The notes beneath the pieces are model-generated. The model was not told the origin of the DNA. It was given only the letters and a program-made list of their open reading frames with translations, and searched no databases. Made by a program: the position numbers and the translations under genes. Below, piece after piece: positions 1-6,697 of a stretch of DNA of 64,000 nucleotides (position 1 is its first letter; each line of letters opens with the position of its first letter). This stretch comes from DSWT01 sp035373625 (lineage in GTDB: Bacteria > Chloroflexota > Anaerolineae > B4-G1 > SLSP01). Where the stretch lies: NCBI GenBank assembly GCA_035373625.1, contig DAOSNS010000012.1:1-64000 (forward strand), in the 5' to 3' direction.

Positions 1-1
1 T

Positions 2-412
2 TTTCAATGTGCAAAAAGTGTAAACCAATTTCAGGCAGAAAATGAACCATCCCTGATAATCACCCGAAATTTACTTGTGCTTAAAGATAGCTTCTTTAGC
101 CTTCTCACAATCTTTTGGTTTATTATCCTTGTTTCTTCACTAATCACGCTTTTCAGCTATCCTGGTTTGAATGCGTTGGTGTTGCTCGGATTATCAGGAG
201 CATTTATCTTACAACGTTTGCCCTACCAACAGCAAATCCCGTTATCAGAGATTCGGAGTGCTGAATTGAACTCAGTTCAAGGCATTTCAGCCAAAGGCTC
301 ACTACTTACTATTTCTTGGCAGGGCAAGACTATTAATATTGTCCCTGCTCAACTTTTAGATGAAGACTTGATGAGAGTAATTTCATCATCTTTACTTGAT
401 ACTGAGTTCTGA
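2..412 (+). CDS. Membrane protein, 5' end outside the window
   Basis: The frame is open from base 2 and ends at the stop at 410-412, so this is the C-terminal part of a longer gene. A GTG at 77 is available, but the upstream frame has no stop and reads as ordinary protein, so 77 need not be the start. Two hydrophobic segments lie just after the LVLKDSFFSLL stretch. A short soluble tail of alternating beta-like residues (SEIRSAELNS, LLTISWQGKTINIV) follows. That layout, two membrane segments then a small beta domain, resembles bacterial PH-like membrane proteins, which would match the next gene. The function is unknown. It is followed by an attC-like palindrome, so it may be the last part of a gene cassette. 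Confidence 0.55.
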   Translation, partial: FQCAKSVNQFQAENEPSLIITRNLLVLKDSFFSLLTIFWFIILVSSLITLFSYPGLNALVLLGLSGAFILQRLPYQQQIPLSEIRSAELNSVQGISAKGSLLTISWQGKTINIVPAQLLDEDLMRVISSSLLDTEF

Positions 413-550
413 TTTCGAGAGCTAATTCCAAATTTCATAAGCACGTTTAAAAACGTGGAGATTGAAAGATTCAGCGAAGGTGGGGTCAACAAGCCCTTCA
501 AAAGCCGTGTGCGGTCGGTAGGGTGTGCGGGTGTGGGGCAGTGGGCGTCC

Positions 551-675
551 GCCCAACACCGCTTCAAGCTGACGGGGTTATCAGCGTGGGTCTTGGAGAG
601 GAAACACGCACAACCAGGTCTGCTGTTGAAGGTTCTGCGCCGCACCCACCCCGCAGCTTAAGCATCCCGTTGGGC
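551..675 (+). repeat. attC-like recombination site A
   Basis: The stretch begins with GCCCAAC (551-557) and ends with GTTGGGC (669-675). These are complementary and fit the attC ends RYYYAAC and GTTRRRY. Inside them, CAAGCTGACGGGG pairs imperfectly with CCCCGCAGCTTAAG, giving the usual second arm pair. The length of about 125 bp is within the known attC range. The site lies between two plus-strand genes, as expected in a cassette array. It fills most of the 413-726 gap, where I see no gene. Confidence 0.6.
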
Positions 676-726
676 GGCAGGGCTTCACTGCCCCAAGAGA
701 TTTGACGACAAAAGGTTGGAGAAAAT

Positions 727-1290
727 ATGCTAGAGAACCTTTCAGACAAATTTGGTGACGAGCTAAACCCCGGAGAAAGGATTGTTTGGAGTGGTCAGCC
801 TCAGCAAGGATTGGTGTTAAGACCATCTGATGTGTTTATGATTCCTTTTAGTCTTCTATGGGGTGGTTTTGCAATATTCTGGGAGTATCTGGCTATAACA
901 GGCGGTGCGCCGTTCTTTTTCGCGCTTTGGGGCATCCCATTTGTTCTGATTGGTCTCTACATAATTATTGGTAGATTCTTTTTTGACGGTGTGCAACGCA
1001 GAAATACTTATTACGCTCTTACAAATGAACGAGTCATTATCATTTCTGGCATATTCAACCAAAATATAAAATCTTTGGATATTAAAAACCTGCCAGAGAT
1101 CAATATCCGTACTACAAGCAATGACAAAGGGACAATAACTTTCGGAGCTTCACACCCTATGTCGTGGATGAATTCAGGAAGTGGATTCCCAACTATGGGT
1201 AGATACCCAAGTGCTCCAAGTTTTGAAATGATTGATGACGCAAAAACGGTTTATCAACGCATAAAACTTTTGCAAAGAGAAGGTGGGTAA
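727..1290 (+). CDS. PH-like domain membrane protein
   Basis: This 187-residue protein begins with a soluble stretch containing LNPGERIVWSGQP, a typical opening of bacterial PH-domain (bPH_2) proteins. Two hydrophobic membrane segments follow (about residues 40-85). A beta-rich domain then starts at RRNTYYALTNERVIIIS and continues through KSLDIKNLPEI, again typical of this family. The role of such proteins is poorly known; many sit in the inner membrane with the PH-like fold in the cytosol. The ATG at 727 is preceded by a weak GGTTGGAGA ribosome site. It lies 52 bases after attC-like site A, which suggests a cassette gene. The family is likely; the function is unknown. Confidence 0.7.
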   Translation: MLENLSDKFGDELNPGERIVWSGQPQQGLVLRPSDVFMIPFSLLWGGFAIFWEYLAITGGAPFFFALWGIPFVLIGLYIIIGRFFFDGVQRRNTYYALTNERVIIISGIFNQNIKSLDIKNLPEINIRTTSNDKGTITFGASHPMSWMNSGSGFPTMGRYPSAPSFEMIDDAKTVYQRIKLLQREGG

Positions 1291-1580
1291 TCGCAAAAAG
1301 CCGCGCTATTCAAAAACCATGCGTATTCGGCGGGGTCTGCCCTTCTAGCGTTGCAGTGGGCGTCCGCCCAACATCGGTTGCAAGCGACGCAGACAGCTTT
1401 GTCAAAAGGGGAAAAACGGCACTTGATAAATGGCGCACAATAGCCTGGCGTAGCCAGATCAGGACTTACGCAAACTGGTGGAACTTTACCGCAGAGCACG
1501 CCGAGAGCGCGAAGATTTTCTCATCTTGTTGATACTATGATGTGGGTAGCTGATGTGACTAGAAGGTCTATGCCAGGGCT
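1291..1580 (+). other. Gene-free stretch with half attC and possible IS debris
   Basis: No convincing gene lies here. A GCCCAACATCGGTTGCAAGCG half-palindrome at 1366-1386 repeats the left half of attC-like site A, including the GTGGGCGTCC lead-in, but no matching right end is near. Further on, GGACTTACGCAAACTGG (about 1462-1478) resembles the tips of some insertion sequences. The stretch may be an attC site broken by later insertion or deletion. Confidence 0.35.
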
Positions 1581-1636
1581 GCCCAACATTTTGCTTCAGC
1601 CGCTCCGTTGCACAGATGAAATGCAATTCGTTGGAT
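1581..1636 (+). repeat. attC-like recombination site C
   Basis: GCCCAAC at 1581-1587 and GTTGGAT at 1630-1636 frame a 56-bp imperfect palindrome (TTTGCTTCA against TGAAATGCAA inside). The right end fits GTTRRRY. The next gene starts 27 bases later. Confidence 0.5.
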
Positions 1637-1662
1637 GGCAATATCTGGCAGGAAGATAGGGA

Positions 1663-2109
1663 ATGTCTACTTGGAAGAATATGGACAATCTCGATAAACT
1701 GTTCGTTACCTGGGCATTTATCTTCCAGATTGTGCTTATCGGGCACTTTGCAGTGCGTAAACCCTTCTTCGAAAGCTATACAGTGAAGTTCGGATGGATT
1801 GTCTACGCGCTATGTATCCCAGCCGCTGTCATCAGTGTTATCCTCTTGCGCGGTGGCAAGAGCTGGTCATTTTGGCTGGGCGGATTCCTTTTCATTGTCT
1901 TTGCTGCTTTTGGTTACTGGGTTGATTATGTGGCACAGATTCCATTCCGAAACCCGATTCGATTGTCGGTATTGGTTCCATATGTGCTCTTGTATCTGGC
2001 CACGGTCATGTTTTATTGGTGGCCGATTGCGCTTCTGAGCCGGACCCTGTGGGCTGTATATGCAGTATTGTTTGTGATTGCGACCGTCCTGAACATAACA
2101 TCTCACTAA
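1663..2109 (+). CDS. Small multi-pass membrane protein of unknown function
   Basis: The 148-residue product is almost entirely hydrophobic, with four or five predicted membrane segments separated by short charged loops (KPFFESYTVK, RGGKSW, RNPIR). No cleavable signal or catalytic motif is visible. The ATG at 1663 follows AGGAAGATAGGGA. A second ATG at 1681 would remove six residues. It lies between two attC-like palindromes in the same orientation, and small membrane proteins of unknown function are common cassette cargo. I do not recognise the family. Confidence 0.6.
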   Translation: MSTWKNMDNLDKLFVTWAFIFQIVLIGHFAVRKPFFESYTVKFGWIVYALCIPAAVISVILLRGGKSWSFWLGGFLFIVFAAFGYWVDYVAQIPFRNPIRLSVLVPYVLLYLATVMFYWWPIALLSRTLWAVYAVLFVIATVLNITSH

Positions 2110-2122
2110 AAACCTGCGGGCC

Positions 2123-2183
2123 GCCCGACAGGCTCATCAAGCCAACCCGCTTTGGGGCACAGGTGAAATGCAATTCGTTGTGC
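2123..2183 (+). repeat. attC-like recombination site D
   Basis: GCCCGAC (2123-2129) and GTTGTGC (2177-2183) sit inside a longer terminal match, GGGCCGC against GCGGCCC. CATCAAGCC on the left side resembles site E. The right half TGAAATGCAATTCGTTG is shared with site C. The end sequences deviate by one base from the attC consensus. Confidence 0.5.
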
Positions 2184-2220
2184 GGCCCTTTAATAGCGAG
2201 GTGTTCGAAGAAAACAAACA

Positions 2221-2578
2221 ATGTCAAACAAGGTTTACGAGCGAGCTATCACCAGTTGGCCCGAAGAAGATCGGCCACGAGAAAAGCTACTCAAGTACGG
2301 CGCGCACATCTTGAGCAACGCCGAGCTTTTGGCCATTCTCATCCGCACGGGCGTGGAAGGCTCAAGCGCCGTTGACCTGGGCCGCGAACTGCTGCGCCGG
2401 TTCAAGACCCTGCGCGCACTCAGCGCCTGCGATCCAGCCGAATTGCGCGAGATCAAGGGCCTGAGCACCGCCAAGATCGCCCAGATCAAGGCGGCGGTGG
2501 AATTGGGACAACAGTCGCTATTTCAGTTTTGCCGATGAGGGACTGATCGAGGAATATCAGATGCAGGCTATTCGGTGA
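2221..2578 (+). pseudogene. radC: radC remnant, MPN domain deleted
   Basis: The reading frame from ATG 2221 gives the RadC N-terminal helix-hairpin-helix domain (RPREKLLKYGAHILSNAELL, then LREIKGLSTAKIAQIKAAVE) and stops at 2538. In the next frame, from about 2517, the DNA reads RYFSFADEGLIEEY and ends at TGA 2576-2578; this is the normal RadC C-terminus. The whole metalloprotease-like MPN domain (about 100 residues with the HxHPSG-type motif) is therefore missing and the two ends are joined out of frame. RadC proteins are often tied to mobile DNA, and their role is unsettled. The start lies 38 bases after attC-like site D. A shortened protein could still be made from the first frame. Confidence 0.75.
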
Positions 2579-2587
2579 GGTTGTCTT

Positions 2588-3772
2588 GTGAACCCAGAAC
2601 AGTTCCGCAAAAGCACGTCCGGTCAGGTTGTCCGTGTGGGACAGGGTGAGGCTGCTTATTGGGCCTTTGTCCCCCATCCGCTGCCACCAAGTCTGCCGGC
2701 GGATTGGGAGTTGACCCGCGCCCTTTCCGAGGCCGACCGCGCCCTGAGCGAACTGGCCGGTCTGGGGCGCACTATACCCAATCCCCACCTGTTGATCGGG
2801 CCGTTCGTGCGCCGTGAGGCTGTGCTTTCCTCGCGCATCGAGGGCACGCAGGCCAACATTGCCGATCTGTACGCTTACGAGGTCGGCCAGTTGCCGTTGC
2901 CCGGCCTGGAAGCGCCGCCCGAAGCGGATGTGCGCGAGGTGCTGAACTATGTCAACGCTCTGGAGTACGGCCTGAAGCGCCTGGAGACCCTGCCGGTCAG
3001 CCTGCGTCTGATGCGCGAATTGCACGAACGTCTGCTGGCCGGTGTGCGCGGTGAGTACGCCACGCCGGGCGAGTTCCGTCGCTCCCAGAACTGGATCGGC
3101 CCGCCCGGGTGCACCCTGAACGAGGCCACCTTTGTCCCACCGCCGGTCCCGCAGATGCACGAAGCGCTGGACGCTCTGGAAAAATACCTGCACAGCGACG
3201 ATGTGTATCCACCACTCTTGCGCCTGGCGCTGGTTCACCATCAGTTCGAGGCCATTCATCCCTTCGTGGACGGCAACGGGCGCATTGGGCGTCTGCTTCT
3301 GTCGCTATTGCTTGTCCAATGGGAGCTGTTGCCGCTGCCGCTGCTCTACCTGAGCGCCTATTTCTACCGCCACCGCCAGGACTACTATGACCTGCTCTTG
3401 GGGGTCAGTGCACGGGGCGCGTGGCGTGATTGGCTGCTCTTTTTCCTGCGCGGCGTGGCCGAGCAGGCGGGGGATGCCGCAGCGCGCGCCAGAAGACTGC
3501 AAGACCTGCGCGAGACGTGGCATCAACGCCTGGCTCAGACTCGTTCATCAGCGTTGCTCATCCGGCTGGTGGATGCTCTTTTTGACCGGCCGATCCTGAC
3601 CATTCCCCAGGCGCAACGTCTGCTGGACGTTACCTATCCCAGCGCTCAACGCAACGTGGAAAAGCTCGTGCAGGCGGGTATCTTGCAGTTGACCGGCGAG
3701 GCGGTTTATGGCAAGACCTATATGGCAACTGAGATCATGAACGTGATTGGAGAAGAGCGCACATCCGGGTAG
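2588..3772 (+). CDS. Fic-domain AMP-transferase-like protein
   Basis: This 394-residue protein has the Fic core motif HPFVDGNGRIGR at residues 224-235, in which the histidine acts in nucleotide transfer (usually AMP) to a target hydroxyl. SSRIEGT at 81-87 is the inhibitory-helix motif whose glutamate normally blocks ATP gamma-phosphate binding, so this is a self-inhibited Fic with the inhibitor at the N-terminal side. A Fic N-domain precedes the core, and residues about 320-385 look like a winged helix (LTIPQAQRLLDVTYPSAQRN). That is the common layout of bacterial Fic regulators or toxins. The start is a GTG at 2588, 10 bases after the radC remnant. The target is unknown. It is acquired cargo within the attC-bounded region. 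Confidence 0.85.
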   Translation: MNPEQFRKSTSGQVVRVGQGEAAYWAFVPHPLPPSLPADWELTRALSEADRALSELAGLGRTIPNPHLLIGPFVRREAVLSSRIEGTQANIADLYAYEVGQLPLPGLEAPPEADVREVLNYVNALEYGLKRLETLPVSLRLMRELHERLLAGVRGEYATPGEFRRSQNWIGPPGCTLNEATFVPPPVPQMHEALDALEKYLHSDDVYPPLLRLALVHHQFEAIHPFVDGNGRIGRLLLSLLLVQWELLPLPLLYLSAYFYRHRQDYYDLLLGVSARGAWRDWLLFFLRGVAEQAGDAAARARRLQDLRETWHQRLAQTRSSALLIRLVDALFDRPILTIPQAQRLLDVTYPSAQRNVEKLVQAGILQLTGEAVYGKTYMATEIMNVIGEERTSG

Positions 3773-3775
3773 CAA

Positions 3776-3803
3776 ATTATACTTTTGTACTTCAAAGTAT
3801 AAT
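3776..3803. promoter_or_regulatory. Palindromic operator candidate
   Basis: ATTATACTTT and AAAGTATAAT are perfect 10-bp inverted arms separated by eight bases. The right arm contains TATAAT (3798-3803), which could be a -10 box. It lies directly after the Fic gene and about 55 bases before the small ORF that leads into the methyltransferase. It is a likely operator or promoter for those genes, and the binding protein is unknown. Confidence 0.4.
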
Positions 3804-3858
3804 TCTAGCGCGTAGAATTGTAGTTAAGTACAAATCTGGATTCGCAAGGGAGGCTCAA

Positions 3859-3978
3859 ATGCCCCAACTGACCGACCATCATCGCCGTCACATCATTGAA
3901 CTGCTGGAACAAGGGAAAGACCTGCCGCCCGACTACAAGCACCTGCTTTTCCCGCCGGAACGCTGGGGAAGGAGTTGA
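3859..3978 (+). CDS. 39-residue leader ORF before methyltransferase
   Basis: ATG at 3859 has a strong GGGAGG ribosome site eight bases upstream. The ORF encodes a 39-residue protein, charged and helical at first (HHRRHIIELLEQGKDLPPDY), with HLLFPPERW near the end. From memory, this opening matches the first residues of longer Chloroflexota DNA methyltransferase or restriction proteins, where the chain continues after LLFPPER. Here it stops after three more residues, and its TGA overlaps the ATG of the methyltransferase (3978). It is therefore either a small translation-coupling leader or the surviving N-terminus of a disrupted neighbour. The function is unknown. Confidence 0.5.
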   Translation: MPQLTDHHRRHIIELLEQGKDLPPDYKHLLFPPERWGRS

Positions 3979-6416
3979 TGGTACAAATGAAAAAGACAGA
4001 AACCAGCCGGAACAAACGACCGATCGAATCCTACGAGCATCGGGACAAGCAGCGCGTCAACAACCCGCCCGTCGGGCTGGTGACGCCGGACACCGACCCC
4101 GACACCGGGCAGAAGAAAAAGACCTACGCCTACGACCCACACCTCGACCCGCAACTGGTCTGGGCGGGCAAGGCCGAGCATACCTCCTTCGAGGTGCCGA
4201 CGGTCTCGCTGCACGTCCACGAGCGCATCGAGCCACGCACCATCCTCGAGGCCGTGCGGAAGAAGAACGGCCAGCAAGGGACGATTCAACTGGGGCTGTT
4301 CGAGGAGGAGCGCCGCGAGCCGCTGCGCGAGGCGATCGAGTTCTACCAGCACCGCCACGGCTGGAGCAACCGCCTCATCGCCGGCGATTCCCTGCTGGTG
4401 ATGAACTCGCTGCTGGAAAAAGAGGGCCTGGCCGGCAAGGTGCAGATGATCTACATTGACCCGCCCTACGGCATCAAGTACGGCTCCAACTTTCAGCCCT
4501 TCGTCAACAAGCGCGACGTGAAGGACGGCAAGGACGAAGACCTGACCGCCGAGCCGGAGCAGATTCGCGCCTTTCGCGACACCTGGGAACTGGGCATCCA
4601 CTCCTACCTCACCTACCTGCGCGACCGCCTGCTCCTGGCGCGGGAACTCCTCACCGAGAGCGGCAGCATCTTTGTGCAGATCAGCGATGAGAACGTGCAT
4701 CACGTGCGGGAGTTGATGGATGAGGTGTTTGGGGCGGGGAATTTCCAAAGAGTAATCACGATACAAAAGAGATCGCCGCAGCCAGACAAGTTCCTGTCAG
4801 GGGTCGCTGACTACCTGATTTGGTTCTCGAAGGATCGGGACCGATCCAAGTACAATCAGCTGTATTGGCTTTCGCAGGGCGAATGCAATGGCAATGAATT
4901 CGTGACCAGCGATTTGACTTCTTCACACGAGTATCATCGAACACCTTTTGAGCATGAAGGGCAGGTGTTCAGCCCCGGCAGCAGGTATTGGTCAACAAGT
5001 ATCGAAGGGCTAACAAACCTCGCGAGGGCAGGAAGGCTTGTTGTATCAGGCTCCACGTTGAGATACAAAAGGTTCAATAGCGACTGGCCGTGTCAGTTAA
5101 TTGGTAATATCTGGGGCGACGTGGTTTTTGCTCCTTTCCTGGAAGATAAGCTGTATGCTGTCCAAACATCTGTAAAAATTCTTCAGCGCTGCATCCTGAT
5201 GACCACCGACCCGGGCGACCTGGTGTTCGACCCGACGTGTGTCCGCAAGGGGACGCGGGTCTGGCGGGTGGATGAGCCGGATAGCAGCTCCCCTGTCGTC
5301 CCCACTCGGGGGGACAGCCCCCCTGTCGTCCCCCCGCAAGCGGGGGGACACAATACTCCCTCCCCGCGTGCGGGGAGGGCCGGGGAGGGGCCTTCTCCCT
5401 CCCAGCAAGCGGGTAGGGCCGGGGAGGGGCCTTCTCCCTCCCAGCAAGCGGGGAGGGCTGGGGAGGGGCTTTCTCCCGTCCCCATCGAAACCCTCCAGCC
5501 CGGGGCCTACGTGCTTGGTCACGATGGTCTACCTCACCGCGTTCTGCGTGTCATTCGACGAACCTATAAAGGCACGATGGTGGGCATTCGCCATGCCCTG
5601 TGTGACCAAACGTTGTGGCTCACAGCCGATCACAAGGTGTTGGCCCACAAGCGGCCGCACAACCTGGGAGGCAATGCCGACTGGTCGGGCATCCCGACAT
5701 TCTTGCGAGGGCGCAGTCGAGAACTACGCAAGAACATGACGCCCCCGGAGCGAAAATTGTGGCGCGTATTGCGTGGCGACGGCACAGGTTTCACCTTCAG
5801 ACGCCAACATCCCATCGGTCGGTACATTGCCGATTTCTACTGCCGTGAAGCGGCCCTGGTGGTAGAAGTGGACGGCGCTATGGCCCATAGCCATCCTGCC
5901 GCAATCGAACACGACCGAATCCGCGACGAATTCCTGCGCTCCCTGAATCTGAGGACGCTGCGTTTTCCTGCCGTAGAGGTGGAGCGCAATCTTGAAGGGG
6001 TTTACACGGCTATTCAGGAAGCCTGCCGGGAGCAGTTTTCACCAGAACATGCCCAATGGATCGAGGCGGAACAGCTAGAAAAGGGGGACATCGTGTTTTA
6101 CGGCCCCCATCGTTCGCCGGTGCGCGTCGAAGAAGTGGTGAAAATGCCTTCCGAAGAAGAGGTGTACGACCTGGAAGTCGAAGGCGCGCACTCGTTCATC
6201 ACCGAAGTCTGTGCCGTACACAACTGCGGTTCCGGCACCACCGCCTACGTGGCCGAGCAGTGGGGCCGGCGCTGGATCACCCGCGACACCTCGCGCGTGG
6301 CGCTGCGCTCGCTCCGCGCTGCGGCTGATGCGCAATCGTTACGCCGCCACTCGCATGAATCGAGCGTTGGGCGGAATGTTTGCCTTGAAGGGCGGTCAAG
6401 GGAGATGAATTCTTGA
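3978..6416 (+). CDS. Adenine DNA methyltransferase interrupted by an intein
   Basis: The 812-residue precursor is a beta-class N6-adenine methyltransferase of the Type III Mod kind. DPPYGIKYGS (motif IV, around residue 160) comes first, and the AdoMet motif I (FDPTCGSGTTAYVAEQWG) comes near the end. Motif I is split after FDPT by an intein of 329 residues (421-749), so the active enzyme would be about 483 residues after splicing. ATG 3978 overlaps the stop of the small upstream ORF; a TTG at 3975 is less likely. After SRVAL the C-terminus turns into an arginine- and serine-rich tail that does not look like the family, and its DNA contains a half attC-like end. The natural C-terminus therefore seems lost. 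No Res subunit follows. Confidence 0.8.
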   Translation: MVQMKKTETSRNKRPIESYEHRDKQRVNNPPVGLVTPDTDPDTGQKKKTYAYDPHLDPQLVWAGKAEHTSFEVPTVSLHVHERIEPRTILEAVRKKNGQQGTIQLGLFEEERREPLREAIEFYQHRHGWSNRLIAGDSLLVMNSLLEKEGLAGKVQMIYIDPPYGIKYGSNFQPFVNKRDVKDGKDEDLTAEPEQIRAFRDTWELGIHSYLTYLRDRLLLARELLTESGSIFVQISDENVHHVRELMDEVFGAGNFQRVITIQKRSPQPDKFLSGVADYLIWFSKDRDRSKYNQLYWLSQGECNGNEFVTSDLTSSHEYHRTPFEHEGQVFSPGSRYWSTSIEGLTNLARAGRLVVSGSTLRYKRFNSDWPCQLIGNIWGDVVFAPFLEDKLYAVQTSVKILQRCILMTTDPGDLVFDPTCVRKGTRVWRVDEPDSSSPVVPTRGDSPPVVPPQAGGHNTPSPRAGRAGEGPSPSQQAGRAGEGPSPSQQAGRAGEGLSPVPIETLQPGAYVLGHDGLPHRVLRVIRRTYKGTMVGIRHALCDQTLWLTADHKVLAHKRPHNLGGNADWSGIPTFLRGRSRELRKNMTPPERKLWRVLRGDGTGFTFRRQHPIGRYIADFYCREAALVVEVDGAMAHSHPAAIEHDRIRDEFLRSLNLRTLRFPAVEVERNLEGVYTAIQEACREQFSPEHAQWIEAEQLEKGDIVFYGPHRSPVRVEEVVKMPSEEEVYDLEVEGAHSFITEVCAVHNCGSGTTAYVAEQWGRRWITRDTSRVALRSLRAAADAQSLRRHSHESSVGRNVCLEGRSREMNS
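5238..6224 (+). mobile_element. Intein with DUF559 (Vsr-like) nuclease domain
   Basis: The in-frame insert starts with Cys (TGT 5238-5240; CVRKGTRVWRVD is block A). It has a block B TADHKVLAH, ends with the C-terminal blocks EVYDLEVEGAHSFIT and VHN (Asn 6222-6224), and is followed by Cys +1. These are the splice residues of a class 1 intein. Between block B and the C-terminal blocks, at about 5709-6030, lies a DUF559-type domain (MTPPERKLWRVLR, FRRQHPIGRYIADFYC, LVVEVDGAMAH, LRTLRFPAVEVERNL). This belongs to the PD-(D/E)XK/Vsr-like fold and probably acts as the homing nuclease. Insertion inside the AdoMet-binding motif, a highly conserved site, is typical of inteins. Confidence 0.85.
5356..5472 (+). 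repeat. Three 39-bp tandem repeats inside the intein
   Basis: Three copies of a 39-bp GC-rich unit (CTCCCTCCC, then AGCAAGCGGG, then AGGGCCGGGGAGGGG and CCTT) sit in frame and encode 13-residue repeats built on SPSQQAGRAGEG. Just upstream (about 5289-5347) two related units with CCCTGTCGTCCCC occur. The units look like intergenic palindromic repeats that have invaded coding DNA. They separate intein block A from block B and probably form a flexible linker. Confidence 0.75.
6339..6372 (+). other. Half attC-like ends at methyltransferase 3' end
   Basis: GTTGGGC at 6366-6372 is identical to the right end of attC-like site A. A second end-like GTTACGC lies at 6339-6345. No matching left arm is visible upstream, because the methyltransferase coding sequence is there instead. 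The next gene starts 41 bases later, the same spacing as after the other sites. This suggests that a deletion fused the methyltransferase to the right half of a cassette site. Confidence 0.35.
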
Positions 6417-6697
6417 AATCCGAATGGAAACACCCAGGCGGAAAACTCCGAGAGCTGGGCGCAGATCATCTCAGCGACACGGAACTGCTCGCCATACTGA
6501 TTTCGACCGGGATTCAAAACAAGCCAGCGATAAAAATAGCCGAGGAAGTGATTGAAAAGTTCGGTTCCTTGGAAGGATTGGCAAACCAACCACTCGAACG
6601 ATTGCTGGAAATCAAAGGACTGTCCGATGTGAAAATCATTCGCATCGCCGCCGCGTATGAACTGGCGCGGCGTCTGGCAAATAGGCAACCGCGATGA
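6413..6697 (+). CDS. Stand-alone RadC N-terminal (HhH) domain protein
   Basis: The 94-residue protein matches only the N-terminal domain of RadC: GGKLRELGADHLSDTELLAI, then a helix-hairpin-helix LLEIKGLSDVKIIRIAAAYE. It ends at ARRLANRQPR without the MPN domain. The start is probably TTG 6413 with AGGGAG eight bases upstream; the frame has no ATG. The start overlaps the methyltransferase stop, and the end overlaps the start of the next gene by ATGA (6694-6697), so it is translated with that gene. Unlike the remnant at 2221 it has no trace of the C-terminus, so it may be a functional small DNA-binding partner of the restriction enzyme. Confidence 0.65.
   Translation: MKSEWKHPGGKLRELGADHLSDTELLAILISTGIQNKPAIKIAEEVIEKFGSLEGLANQPLERLLEIKGLSDVKIIRIAAAYELARRLANRQPR

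Noticed and set aside
1440..1560. Complete insertion sequence
   Set aside because: Only one possible IS tip (GGACTTACGCA) is visible, with no transposase and no matching second end.
3933..4766. Minus-strand 277-residue frame
   Set aside because: It is antisense to the methyltransferase with its DPPY motif; it is a codon-bias shadow.
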